DNA from: Alectoria sarmentosa
Taxonomy: Eukaryota > Ascomycota > Lecanoromycetes > Lecanorales > Parmeliaceae
DNA length: 43,084 nucleotides
Assembly (NCBI GenBank): GCA_009733775.1
Contig: WOGZ01000284.1
Span: forward strand, 1-43,084
Direction: 5' to 3'
The notes below the pieces were generated by a model. It ran no database searches. It saw only the letters and a program-made list of their open reading frames with translations, and was not told the origin of the DNA. The translations under genes were made by a program, and so were the position numbers. Shown one piece after another: positions 20,808-33,559 of the stretch; position 1 is the first letter of the stretch, and every line of letters starts with the position of its first letter.

Positions 20808-21552
20808 ATGTAGCTCTTGGCGGACAAATCATAGCTAATCATTTCGGAGATCTTTGGCGTCTGCATCCACACAAATAATAGATCCCGAAGTCGATGCTTA
20901 GGGACCTATGTGATCATACTGAACACCTCCTTAATTGTTAATATTCGTCCACCACATCAACTTTCTCTTTCTTACGCTGATTGGACATCCCCAACATGGT
21001 AGACGATTAGTGATTTGGCCCGAAGGCACAGGTGCAGATACAACTTACGACTACAGAGTCAAGTCCGACATGACGGACGGATGACAGGGTCTTGAGTGAA
21101 GCATCAACGGCATAAGCCCACCTACTTGAGATCTCAACTTGATCACTGATTGGACTGAAGTGCCGGATGTTCAGCCATCTGCATTGGCAATAGTGGCGAA
21201 TTAAGATTTACAAATACGACGATATTCTTCAAGCTGGTCAGCCAGCCAGTGACTGCAGTAAGAGGAGGATCGCTTTGGTGGAGGATATCTAGCTGTATAA
21301 ACCGGTGCGAGAGGGAGCATGATAGAATAAGTGCCAACGGTGTGAAAACATCATATCTGCCTCAAAGATCTGCAAAATACAAATCAATTAAACAGGCATG
21401 CTGATGCAAGAAACCAAGGCGACTGGAAGGTTGAGCCGGGGTGATCCGCTTCTACACGGGAGCACCGTTGGCAGCGGCCCGGGCGATGAGGTTGTGTGTT
21501 TTGAGTTTTCTATTGGCAATGACTTCGGCCGACAGAAAAGATACCTCATAGT

Positions 21553-21620
21553 TATCCGATAAACGCCAAGAGGCAACAAATTTCGCCTTTTGTTGCCCGG
21601 ATCTCGGCGTTTATCGGATA
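21553..21620. mobile_element. 68-bp TA-flanked palindrome, MITE-like
   Basis: TATCCGATAAACGCC (21553-21567) is repeated perfectly inverted as GGCGTTTATCGGATA (21606-21620). Inside, GGCAACAAA (21571-21579) pairs with TTTTGTTGCC (21589-21598), leaving a loop around TTTCGCC. Outer TA dinucleotides would suit a Tc1/mariner- or Fot1-type insertion, so this may be a minimal non-autonomous DNA element or two abutted terminal repeats. Confidence 0.5.
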
Positions 21621-22457
21621 GTGAAGTAGCTTAGGTGACCCTCCTACATCTTGCTAGGACAGTGTGGAGACTGATTACACGTCCTCAAAGAGCGCTCTAC
21701 GAGGGTTCGTTTCCCTTCTTCCAGCCTTGGCCGGTTGCTACTTCGCCCGAAGTAGGCCTATGCTATAGGTTACAAGCCGAGGTTCGACCTCCTCCGCGAC
21801 CAGGGTCCAACGCTGTAGATTAGCCTACTAGTCCCTGGGCCGAAAACAGACACAACTCACAGCTGGATTACACGTCCCCAAACAGCCTGGCGAGCGGTCT
21901 AGGTGACGAGTACACATATCTCCGCAATCCTTCCAAGTCATCCTCATGATCCTTCGATAATCAGCTTCCAAAGTCAGTATAGCCAAATGGTTTTTTCCTC
22001 GGACCATGAGATTTTCTCGTCTCGAGCCTGGTTTTTCCATGTCATCCCCATGCTTTTCCCATCATCATTATTTTTTTGAAGTCAGCATAGGCTATTCCCA
22101 TTGATCCTGCAAGAATCAAATTCTACCGTCAGCAGAGCCATCTCACATATGACGTCCATCTTTCACCGTGACAGTATGCAGACAAGATACAGATACCCTA
22201 TAGTAGAGTTCCTTTGTCACTGGCTATAGGATCCGTGTTTAATCTGCCCCAATGAGCGTGACCAATGACGAATTTGCTCCTACGTATGCCTTTCCTATGA
22301 TGCAATGAGGAGGGGTTAGTACTGGAAGCGGGACGGGCATGAAGAGAGGGATATATGATAGACTTTTTTGTCTACTTATGATTCCCATTTCATTAGAACA
22401 GCTTCTGCGTTCAATTCATCCAAAGTATAGGCCAAGTAGATTGATTTAACATCGACC

Positions 22458-23803
22458 ATGACGGTGCAAGATCTAATGCTAGCCCTTTGCATCGGGGTCG
22501 TGATAATGTTGTTCAACAGGTTCCTTCGCGAGAGAAGCAAGTAAGAACCCTAAGGAAAACCTCCGATACCACGCAAGCCAAGCGCAAGCTCAAATCGCTA
22601 ACGTGCAGCAGAGAGGTCAAAACCCGCAGGGCGTCACCAACAAGCGGTGACGCCCTCGAGGACACGCTTCGCGCACTTAAGAGTACCTCGCTCTCCGACA
22701 GGGCCTCGAAGCTGGGTACAAACACATTGAAAAATCTATGGCGCCTCAACAACCCATTTGTGTCGGATTCTGTAGAGCTACAGCAAGCCTACAAGCAGGA
22801 GCTGATGAGTGCTTTTGGCAAGACTGATGGTGAAGCATGGACTGCCATTGCATATACAGTTGCACGGTCACTACAGCCTCACCTTCGCCGCATGGACGGT
22901 GTTGATGGAGCTTCTTACGTTGTCTCTAACGTCAAAGATGTCAGTCGCGATGTGACACTGGCCGCAATTTTGCAGGGTCTGTTTGGCATTGACAATGTAG
23001 CCCCGGAGTTGCTCTCATACATCGGCAACGAGATCCACAGACTTACTGTTGGAAAGAAACAGTTCGACGCAGGTGCCGCCAACCCAGATCTCCTGCCGCA
23101 CAACCTTCAGTGCGCTGCAGACCGCTTGATGGACAAGCTCCGCGACCTGTTCTCTGAAGCCAAAGGATCATCACAGCTCGCGAGGAGGCTATTGTGCTCG
23201 GTCTCTGGAAGCCCAAACGACTTTAACCCTCTAAATCTGGTTATTCCGGCTTTTGAGGCGCCCTGGAGGGCAACATACTACACTTTGTTGGCAACCTTGC
23301 AGTCCGGCCCAACCCGACCAGCCAACCTACTCACTCTTCGAGACTGCGTGCCCCATTTACAACCACCTCCAGCAGCGCTTGCAATTTCCTACGAGTCTCT
23401 TCGGCTTTACCCTCCAATCCGCCGCGTCCGTCGAGATCACCGGGTTGACATCGAAGCAATCCAGCGAGATCCCAAATACTGGGGCCCCACAGCAGGTGGA
23501 TACAACTCCTCGCGCTTCCTTGATAAGAACGGAAAAATAAATGGTTCACTAGTTGGTCCTGGTTCTGCATGGATGCCTTTTGCGGTCGGGACGATGAAAT
23601 GCCCTTCAGCCGGTGGGTATTCCGCCCGACTAATACTCGTAATTGTGGGAGAGGTTTTAAGGCAGCTGTTCCCGGACGACTGTTCACCTGACTGGCATCT
23701 TGACGGCCCTGAATGGGACACGTCTGCAAAAAATGGTGACACGCTCCGTGCCGGAAGGGATGAATACGCTAGCGTCCGCGTTGTTGTTTCTTCACCGTCA
23801 TGA
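22458..23803 (+). CDS. compact cytochrome P450, two exons, intact
   Basis: The real start is ATG 22458, not the in-frame TTG inside the intron region. Exon 1 (22458-22540) encodes an N-terminal membrane anchor (LMLALCIGVVIMLFNRFL). The intron starts GTAAGA at 22541, has branch CGCTAAC, and ends at GCAG 22608 or CAG 22611; both keep the frame and give 425 or 424 residues. The I-helix region reads VIPAFEAPWRATYYTLL, the divergent form seen in some fungal P450s in place of AGxxT. ESLRLYP at about 290-296 is the K-helix ExxR. DPKYWGPTAGGYNSSRF is the PERF-like region. PFAVGTMKC at about 351-359 fits FxxGxxxC with the haem-ligand Cys. At about 425 residues it is shorter than the usual 480-520, mainly N-terminally. 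Likely an ER-bound oxygenase of specialised metabolism; substrate unknown. Confidence 0.85.
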
Positions 23804-25681
23804 AACACCTAATAAGCTTCAAAGGTATGCGTATCTAGGTGTCGTGAACCAGCCACAAAGCACTCACTTTGGCTGAAGGGCATGCACCTTTCAGGAATAG
23901 GGATCTCCTTGCCAGCTAATTTATAGTCGCAAATCAACAATACATTTTCATTCTTTTACTTTAAGTTCTCCTATAATATTCGTTCAACAGAAATCTAAAT
24001 AAACTTGAATTTAATTATTAAATTAAATGTGAAAACATTTATAATAAAACTATAAAATATTAATAAACTTTATTTATATATATTAATAATAATATAAATT
24101 AAAAGTAATACAAAAATAAAATAAGCTAAATAAATTAGATAATTTTTAATTTAAAAAGAGACGTTAAGTCGATAACAATTAATTTTTTTAATATTTTATA
24201 ATTATTAAAAATAGATTACGTAGCGAGATGTTTATAATTTAATAATAAAATTAAATTTTATAAATAATTATATATAAAAGATATAAAAAATTAAAATATA
24301 ACTAATAAAAAAAAAAAAAAAAAAAAAAAAAAATAAAAAAATAAAAAAATTAAAAAAATAAAAAAAAAATTAAAAAATTAAAAAAAAAAAAAAAAAATAA
24401 TTTAAGAAATTAAAAAGTTAAAAAAATTAAAAGAAAATTAAAAAATTAAAAATAATAAAAAGAAATTATTTAAACGAATATAAATTAATTAAATATAATA
24501 AAGTACTCGAATTTCGATTTTATTTTTTTATTTCACTAAATTTTTTATATTAAATATTAATTAACTTAATATTAAAAAATTAAAATAACATTAAATGCTT
24601 ATATTTTAATATAAACGAAATAATAATTATTAAAATTTGAATATATATAAAATTCGTGTTTATAAATAATATTAAAACGTTAAAATTTATTTTAACAATT
24701 TTATTATTTTTCGTTTTTAACTATTTTTATAACAAAAAATTTTGAAAAAAAAAAACAATTTTTTTCTTCTTTTTTTTCAAATTTTAATTAATAAGTAAGC
24801 GCGTTTTTTTGAAGATAAAATTAAATCGAAACGTAATATATTTTTATTTTTTTAATATTTATAATAACGTTAAAATTTGAAAATTTAATAATAATATATT
24901 TAATTATTATAAATAATTTAAAGTGTTTTAAAGTTTAAAATAAATTTATTGTGAAATATATTATAAAATTAAACTAAGCGAGTTAATTGTTAAATTTCTA
25001 AAGAATTTAAAAGATTTAAAATATAATTAAGAAAACATTATTAATTCGCGCGTAAAAAAAATTAATAAAAAAAATAACATTAATAATATAATTAAATAAA
25101 TTTTAATTGAGATTAAAACGTAAGTAATATTAAATGTATATTAATAAATAAAATGTTTTTAAAATTGAATTTAAATTATTTATAATAAAATTTTATTAAA
25201 ATTATTTAAAATTATTTTAAAGGTTTTTAATTGCGATTAAGCTTAAAAATAAAGCTTTTTCGCGATAAAAAAAATTAAAGTTACGAAAATAATGTTTATT
25301 TAATAAATTTAGCGTTGTTATTTTATCTTATAATAAATAATATAAGCGTTAACGAAACGAAAAGTTTAATCGATGATTAAAAAATTTATAATTATATTTT
25401 TATTATTAATATTATAATTAATTAAAACTTTAATATAAAAAAATTTAAAAATTAATACGCGATTTTTTTAAATAAAATTTATCGACATTTATTATTTATA
25501 TATTAATAAAAAAAAGATAAAGGTTTTTTTATATTTATAATAATTAAAATTTATAATAATTTATTATAATAAATATATTATATATAAAAATCTTAATTAA
25601 TTTTATTTGAAATTTTATTTTAAATAATAAAAATAAATATAAATGTTAATATTAATTTAATTTAATATCTTCGTTTTTTTA
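23804..25681. other. island edge and AT-rich spacer
   Basis: Base composition changes abruptly near 23990, where the gene island ends. Beyond it lies AT-rich DNA without recognisable genes, including the A-rich tract at 24306-24480, up to the 5' LTR of copia copy B. Confidence 0.6.
24306..24480. repeat. A-rich low-complexity tract
   Basis: Starts with a run of about 27 A and continues as (A)n TTAAA interruptions. This may be a decayed poly(A) tail of a LINE-like insertion or simple expansion; no coding remnant was recognised beside it. Confidence 0.7.
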
Positions 25682-25799
25682 TATTAAAATAATCAAGTTC
25701 GTTTTACTTTTTTTACTCGATTGTCGTTAAATGTAAATTTGATAAATTTTATATTTTATATAACATCTTAATTAAATAATTTATTATTTACTTTTAATA
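25682..25799 (+). repeat. 5' LTR of copia copy B (118 bp)
   Basis: Begins TATTAAAATAATCAAG (mutated TGTTAAAA) and ends CTTTTAATA (mutated TTTTAACA). Aligns with 35142-35259 without a net length change; visible differences are mainly transitions. Confidence 0.88.
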
Positions 25800-27201
25800 A
25801 ATTATAAATTCGATCGATCGAATTTCGTTTAATAACTTAACATTTATTTTATTAATATGCTTTATATATATTAATTTATAAATCGTCTCAAATTACGAAT
25901 CTTTATTTTTATTTTATAAAAATATTTCGTGCGAATATATTATTATAAAATATCGCAAAAATTTTAAAACGTTAAAAAATATTTGATTTATTATCATATC
26001 GACGAAATAATATAATCTCGAAATCTCGACTCGAAACACGCTTAAACGTTAATTTTAAACGAATTTCAATTTTTATTAAAAACGTTAATTTTATCGACGA
26101 CGTGATTATGAAAATTAAATTATATATTTTAATTAATAAAAACGTTACGTTAATTGAAGAAGGCAGCTTTTAAATTTTTGAAATTATATTTAATTAATAT
26201 ATATTCCCATCGTACGACATATTTATTCGATTAAAAATTAATTAATAAATGCGTTTTAATTATTAAAAGCAATTAACTTTAAAGTTTATTAAAATAATAA
26301 ATTAATAACGTGTCGAAATTATATCGATCGTCGTTTAATTTTTTATTTAAATCGAAACGAGCAATTCTCTTAAAAATTATTAATTTCAAAATTTATTAAA
26401 AATAAATTAATTAACGACAAATTAAATTTATCGATCGTCGTTTAAATTCGAATTTATTAAAATAATTAATTAATAGCGTGTTAAATTTATCGATCGTCGC
26501 TTAAATTTATTATTCAAATTAAAATCGAATATTTCTTATTCAAATTAATATGAGTCGCGAAATTCTTTCGTCTCGATACGTTGAAAAATCAATTATTAAT
26601 ATAAGATTTAAAAAAATCATTTTTTGCGATCGCAAATATATATATAATTTATATTAATTATTTAAATAAAGTAAATATAAATTTAAAAGCACGTTTATTC
26701 GCTTTATTTATTTTATTTTATTTAAAAAATATTTAAATTTCAAAATTATTATTAATTTCGTTTTTTTATATTAAGCTTTTTATTATTATATTTAAATTTT
26801 TAACGTCAAAACTTATTAATATTTTAAAAGAGATAATTGATTTAATTGATTTAATAAATTATATAACTTGAAAGCGAATCGTAAAAAAAGTTTTCAAGAT
26901 TTTTAATTTATAAAAATAAATTAAATCGAAAAATAAGCATCGATTTTAAATTTCATTATTTAATAATAATAACGATAATAATAATAACGATAACGTTAAG
27001 TTTAAAATATGAAAATTAACGTATAATTTCATTTATATCGTTTTACGTTTTTACGTAATTAATAATAATTATATTAATATCGAATATATAATTAACGTTT
27101 ATAACGCGTAAATTAAATTGAAAAAAAATTGCTTTTTTCGAAATTTTGAATATTTAATTCGCGCGTTTTAACGTTTTAATAATTTAACGTTAAATTAATA
27201 T

Positions 27202-27390
27202 TATTAAAATTAATATAAAGTTTAAGGTTATATGAGTGTATGTAACGAGGATAATAAGTCTATCGAATTATGTAAAAAGGAGGACGACTATATGTAGGCA
27301 GCAGTGTCTGCGCTAGGTTCAATGGGGCATAACCGGTGTCATGGCATGAAAGGGTGTCAAAGGGATGTTATGTAGGGTACGCTCGTAACA
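27202..27390. repeat. left LTR (189 bp) of nested element
   Basis: Begins TATTAAAATTAATATAAAG (mutated form of the right LTR start) and ends GCTCGTAACA. Most of it is less mutated than the right copy. Confidence 0.88.
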
Positions 27391-28440
27391 CTATCCCCCC
27401 CTCTCAATAGCGATGGCCTTCAGCGTTGTAAACCCAGGAGACGTACGCCTGTCGCTTGCTTTATGTCTCCGAAATCCATAATCCTTGTCTGTCTGAGTCG
27501 GAGACGAATGCGTTCAGAATCCATAATCTTTGCTTGTTTGGATCGGAGAAGATTGTCCGTAGTGTGACCGCAGCATCGAGTTTGAATGGATTCAAATCGT
27601 TCAAAAACAGCATGTCCGATATTTTGTCGAATCGCATGCTGGTTTGACATTGCGCTAGTTGTATGCGGTTTAAAGTGATCGTGTTGTCATGCCTTGTTGT
27701 CGCTCCTCAATATCCTCTCTGCCTTTTCATGTAGAATATTTATCGTATGTATATGCGTCATCATCCTTCAACATTTGCTGGCAGCCTGACCTGAGAGCTT
27801 CATTGTGTCTTGGCCTTGTGTCTTTCATGCTCTTGTCATCAAATAATTCATGTAGAATCGAATTGTCGTTTGGTAGTAGGTTTATTATGTAGGCTGTTGA
27901 TGCATGTCATTATAACAGGCTCATTGTAAGGGATCGACATGCTCAATGAAGAGGTCGTATGGTTGTCGTCTTGATTGTCGGGTTTGTTTCCGTTGCCTTG
28001 TAGCAGGCTCACTATTGATGAGAGGGAGGGGGGTGATGTTGTTCCGTCAGCTTCTTTTCATTCGCCTGCAGTACGAATGTTCCAATGTTCTTCTTTATCC
28101 CTCGCTCATTGTATGACGAGGCGGTTCCGCTGTCCCGGTGCGGGCTCTTTGAAATCCAATTGCCATATGATGACCAGACCCAGGAATACGATGTTTTAAG
28201 TTTCTGTCTTAACCTCAATCGTAGTATCTTGGTCTCAAGTTAGTATCTTGACAAAGCCCTTATCAACGCGTTTCTTTTGAATCATTCGTTCGCTAATTCG
28301 AATGTGCGGGGGTAGATCTTTGATAGCGATGGGCTTCGTTATCCTTGAGTGCGATCGATTATGAGATCGTCACGTTCGTTTGTTTATTGAGTCGTATGCG
28401 TTTCTCTTCATCGGGGGGATACGAAGGAGACTTATTATAA

Positions 28441-28629
28441 TGTTAAAACCAGCATAAAATCTAAGATTATATAAGTGTATGTAATGAGGATAATAAGTTT
28501 ATCGAATTATATAAAAAGAAGAACGACTATATATAGATAGCAGTGTCTGCGCTAGACTCAATAAAGTATAGTCGATGTTATGGCATAAAAGAATATCAAA
28601 GAAATGTCATATAAGGTACGCTCATAACA
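28441..28629. repeat. right LTR (189 bp) of nested element
   Basis: Begins TGTTAAAACCAGCATAAAAT and ends CTCATAACA. Compared with the left copy it carries many G->A and C->T changes, for example AAGAAGAACGAC against AAGGAGGACGAC. Confidence 0.88.
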
Positions 28630-29649
28630 AATATAGCGATGAATATATTAATAAATTTCGAAAGTCGTTAATGAAATTTTAATTTTTTTTTATTTAATTT
28701 AAATTAAACGAAAACTTGCTTATTTAATAATTTTATTTCAATTTAAGATTTTTTTATAACGATTATATCGAATAATATTTTCAAAATTATATTTCGTTTA
28801 ATGAAAACGAATTATGTAAACACATTTTAAACGAAATTATATAACGATTTTAAAACATTTATTATTTTAAATACGCTCAAATTATATATGTTTTTATTAT
28901 TTATTTCTTTTTAATTCTTATTCGAATTATAAATTAAAACGAATATCGATTAAATTATTATATCGATATTATTAAAATCGTTAAATTGTATAAAAAATAC
29001 GATATATATTATTATAATTTCGATGATTATAAAATCGATAATAATAATAATAATAATAAATAAAGAAATAAACGAAAAAACGATAATAATAATAACGAAA
29101 ATAACAAAAAATCTAAATTCAACGATTTCAAATTTAAATCGAAATTCAAGAATTTTAATATATCGAAAATTTATTATAATTACGCGAAAGTAAATTTAAA
29201 TATTTTAAATTTAAATTACTTTAACTTTTATATTATTAAATACATTATTTATAATCGAAATAAGTTTTTTAATTATTAATTATTTAAAATGTCTTATATC
29301 GTTAAAAGATGTAATAAAATATTATTAATTATAATTATAAACATTATTCGCATTAAAGTTAAAGAAGTTAACGATCAAATCGTGACATTGAATTTTAAAA
29401 ATGTTTTACACGTATTTAATCATAAGTTTAATCTTATTTTTATGAAAATTTTATTTAAAAATGATTATTTTATAAAATTTTCATTTAATGAAATTAAAGT
29501 TAAATGTTATAAAATGCAAATTATTTAACGCGATAATCTTTATATATTCGATAATGAAAATCGTTTAATTTTTATTTTAACGATTATTAATATCGAGATT
29601 TTCGATTTATAATATATTTATATAAAATATCTTAAAAAGCAAAATGTCG

Positions 29650-30110
29650 TTCGCCTCGAAAACATATTTATTAAAATAAATTTATTTAAATCTTCGACGC
29701 TCGAAAACGTTTATATATTTTATATAAAATTAAATCTTTATTCGTTATTTTATAAAGGGCATTTAATTTTCAATAAATATATTAACGAATTATTTTATTT
29801 TAACATTTTTGATCTTACATCGAATATCGATATTCGTTTAAATTATTAAATAATGTTTAAATTTATGAAAAACGTTAATAAGAGATTTTATATTTATTTC
29901 GATATTTATAAAAACGAAATTTTTAATGTTTTTAAATTATTTAAAATTAATGTGAAATATAATAATTTTATTATTAAACGCATTTATAGCGACGAAAACA
30001 TTATAATTAAAAATTAAATCTTTAATGATTTTAAATACGATTATAAAATAAAATGAAAATTTATTATCTTTAAAAATCTTTAAATAAATGAAATTTTAAA
30101 CGTTCAAATT
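29650..30110 (+). pseudogene. copia integrase remnant (copy B)
   Basis: Counterpart of 735-1220. Just upstream (29380-29450) the frame reads VTLNFKNVLHVFNHKFNL, which resembles the copia protease-to-integrase linker (VxLxxVLHVPxLxxNL). Stops at Gln and Trp positions break the rest. Confidence 0.65.
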
Positions 30111-31199
30111 AAATATTAATGATTAAAGCTCACGCTTTATTAATAAATAACGAATTTTCGAAACTTATAATCTCAAAATTTATTGCGATTATTAATTATC
30201 TTTATAATCGTTTATTAATTATAAATATAAATAAAATTTCGTATAAAAGCAAGCTTAATCGCAAATTTAATTTACTTTATTTAAAACGCATTAAATAAAA
30301 AGATCTTCGCGAAAAACGTTAAATTTTCGATATTAATTAAAAGAAATTCGATAATTATTATAAAAAGATTCGCTTAATAAATTACGAAAATAATTTTTAT
30401 CGAATATTTATTCGAAATGATCGAATTCAACGATACTTTAACGTTAAATAAATAAAGTATTATTTTAAAACGTAATCCTCAAATGAAAAATCATTTATTA
30501 TTAATTAATTTTCAACATCACATATCAAAATCGATACGATAATGAAAATTAAATTTATAATAATAATTTTAAATAACATCAATAATAATATTAATAATAA
30601 AGTTCTCTTTTTTAAATTCTTTAAAAACTTTTTTTCGTTAACGATTATTATTAATATCGTCGTCGTAATTTCAAAAACATTTTCGATTTAACGATTTCTT
30701 TAAATGTCGAAATCGCGTATTAAATTCATTTTTATTATCGTTATAAACTTAATCTTTACGAATACGCAATAAAAAAAATTTATCGAAATCGTTTTCGTCG
30801 TTATTACATTTTCAAAAATTTTAATATTTAATCTCATCGCGTTATTAATTAAAGTAATTAATTTCGAATTATTCGAATTTTATATTTATAAAAAAACAAT
30901 AATGAACGTTTTATGTAAAATGAATTAATAATTAAATATAAATGAGAAATATTATTTTTTGATCGATAATAAAATTTGATATTTTTATAAACTTTTAACG
31001 AGTCGCAAAGCTTTAAAAAATAAATAAATTTATAAATTTCAACGTGAATCGATTAACGAGATAATTCGATATAAAATGCGATAAATAATTTAAAATTATA
31101 TGCAACGCGAAAATATCGACTTTAAAAAAACTTTCGTTTTCGTTATTAAATTTATAAATTATTAAATTATCTTTATTATAATAATCGTTTTCGATTTAA

Positions 31200-32260
31200 A
31201 ATTAAATTAAATAAACGTTAAAATCGCATTTTTATATAATAACGTCGAAAAGATTATATATGTTCGTTAATTTAAAGAATATAAAAATAATATTAATAGA
31301 ATTTATTATTTTAAAAAAGCGCTTTACGAGTTAAAGTAATCGTCTCGAATTCAATATAATATTTTTTTTTTTTTCGAAAGTTCGAATATCGTCTTTTAAT
31401 GAAAAATTTTAATATTTCATTTATAACGAAAAAAAAATTATTATAATTATTTATATCGACGACATTTTTATCGTGAAATTTAATTAATTCATTATCAACG
31501 AATTTAAAAGAGCTTTTAATATTAAATTTCGAATAATGAATTTAAAATTATATATTTATTATTTAAATATAAAGATAATGCGCGATTATTAAAATTATAT
31601 TATAACGCTTAATTAAGAAAATTATCTCGAAAAGATTTTTAAAAATTATGATATATAAAGCGATCGTGTTAAGATTATCGATATTTTAATAAAAATTTCA
31701 CATTTGAAATTCGTCGTTAAAGGTTTTAAAGACATTAAAAAATCTCGTTTTTTATATTAATTCGTTATCGATTTTTTAATATACGCGATATTGAATATTC
31801 GTTTAAATATCGTTTACGTTATTTTCGTGATTTTTTATTACGCTTTTAATTTTAACGATTTTCATTAAAAAATAATTAAAAAAATTCTTAAATATTTGCG
31901 AAATACGTTACATTTTAAGTTTATTTATATAAAAAAAACTCGTTTTATTACGCGAATATATCGATATCGATTAAATTAATAATTAAGATATTAAACGATT
32001 TATTTTTAATTACGTATTCAATTTTAATAATATAATTATAAATTAATTATTTAAACGTTAATTTATAATGATATTATTTATTTATAAAGTCGAATATATC
32101 GATTAAATTTAAATCATCAAAGAGACGATTTGACTCGAAAGGTTTTTCAACGATTTTAATTTCATGATTTTCAAATCGATAATTAACGTTTTTAATAACG
32201 ATAATGCGATTTAAATAAAACGCGCTTTTATAATATAAATTCAATTAAAATTCGAAAATT
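31200..32260 (+). pseudogene. copia reverse transcriptase and RNase H remnant (copy B)
   Basis: ALYELK*SSRIQYN at 31319-31362 is the YGLKQ(A/S)PRxWYN box. IYIDDIFIV at about 31451-31480 keeps both catalytic Asp of the YVDD motif, unlike copy A. The RNase H DADW region is at about 31960-31990. Stops and a T-run frameshift near 31365 make it non-functional. Confidence 0.85.
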
Positions 32261-33559
32261 TCATTTTCGCTTTCGTTATCGTTATCTTTTATAATAATTA
32301 AAATATTATAATTTTAATTAAAAACTCTCTATTTTATAATCATTTTAAATATATTAATATTTAACATTATTTTATACGCGAAAAAATCGTGAACAACGAT
32401 ATTATTTTAAAATACGTTTTCATTAAAAAATAAATCGTTGATAATCTTATAAAAAAATTATTTAAAATTAAATTTAATATATTTCGTTAAACACTCGACC
32501 TCGAATAAATTTAAAAATAAATTTTAATTTATTATTTATAAAGAATTAAACTTTTTCCGTCGTGACTTTATTAATTAATTTTTCAATCTTTATTTTTTTT
32601 AAATGATAACGAAAATATTAAATAATTCAATGATGAATTTTTTCAAAAATTTATTTTAAATAATCTCGAGAAATTAAAGTATCGTTTAATTAAAAAAGAA
32701 AAGAAAATTTTAATAAAATTAATTATTTCGCTCATCGCACCTTAAAAGCTTATAAAAATAAATTTCAAATTTTAATATAATTATTTTCGATTATTATTTC
32801 TTCAAATTTCTTTATTTTAAAAATCTTTATTCGAAAAATATAATTATTAATAATGTTTATTAAATAAACGATTTGAAAATTTGAGCGATTTAATTTATAA
32901 ATTTAAGATTCGTCTCCCACGAACGTAATTTAACAAAATTAAAAAAATTAAAATAACGTAAAACGATCGATATTTCATTTATCGAAGATTATAAATAATT
33001 ATTATTTTCAAAATTCGATTATTATCGAATTTAAATTATTTTATTAAAAAGATTTTTTCAAATCAATTTAATCGAAATAAAAAAATTTATAATCATTTTT
33101 TATTCGATTTAAATTAACATTATTTTAATTAAAAACTCGCTCGATGTTTTATATTAAATTACGCTTAAAAAATTAAGAAATAATTGTTTTTTTAAAGTTA
33201 TAATAAATATTTTAAAGCGTTATTTAAAAGATTTTTTATATTTAAATTTTCTCTTTATATTTTAATATTTATGATTTTTAAAATTTAAAACGAATATTTA
33301 TAATATTATTCGATCTGCGATCGAGATAAAAATTTATAATTATTTTTTAAATTATAATCAAAAATAAAATCCTGTCGTGATAATTAAATTTACGAAAATA
33401 ATTATATAATTATGAAATAAATAAATTTGACGTTTATTATTATTGAAGATTTTAAACGTTTAATTCGATGATCGCGTTTATTGATTTATTTAAATATAAA
33501 CGATAAAACTTAACACATTAATCGTTATATATTTTCACTTTATAAAAGTTAATTTAAAT

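Larger units (their letters stand above)
20513..22457. other. 1.9-kb intergenic region between transporter and P450
   Basis: Promoter-side region for both divergent neighbours (transporter minus, P450 plus). It contains a stem-loop at 20720-20753, a CACGTG box, a TA-flanked palindrome at 21553-21620, and a short direct repeat (GATTACACGTCC(T/C)CAAA at about 21673 and 21866). Small frames here show no family. No gene is supported. Confidence 0.6.
27202..28629. mobile_element. small pol-less LTR element nested in copia copy B
   Basis: Two 189-bp direct repeats (27202-27390 and 28441-28629) start TGTTAAAACC and end TAACA, and bound a 1050-bp interior. The five bases outside are identical (AATAT at 27197-27201 and 28630-28634), proving an LTR-retrotransposon-like insertion. 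The interior has near-normal base composition and no gag or pol motifs; frames such as 27420-27650 (minus) and 27975-28199 show no family. The interior begins CTATCCCCCCCTCTC, and a purine-rich GGGGGGATACGAAGGAG stretch lies about 25 bp before the right LTR. It is therefore non-autonomous (TRIM- or LARD-like). Orientation cannot be fixed firmly, but the purine tract favours plus. Confidence 0.88.

Noticed and set aside
21627..21715. tRNA-like A-box (TAGCTTAGGTG) and B-box-like GGGTTCGTTTCCC
   Set aside because: The B box lacks the conserved A after TTCG, the acceptor arms do not pair over 7 bp, and no cloverleaf could be drawn.
22487..22620. Upstream extension of the P450 frame from a TTG at 22487
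   Set aside because: The segment lies within an intron with GTAAGA, branch site and AG; the ATG at 22458 with a membrane anchor is the better start.
23331..23808. Minus-strand frames opposite the P450 gene
   Set aside because: Antisense shadows of a GC-rich coding exon carrying clear P450 motifs on the plus strand.
27420..27650. 76-codon minus-strand frame in the nested LTR element
   Set aside because: No family resemblance; it overlaps an internal imperfect repeat (TCCATAATC..TTG) and a plus-strand frame of similar length.
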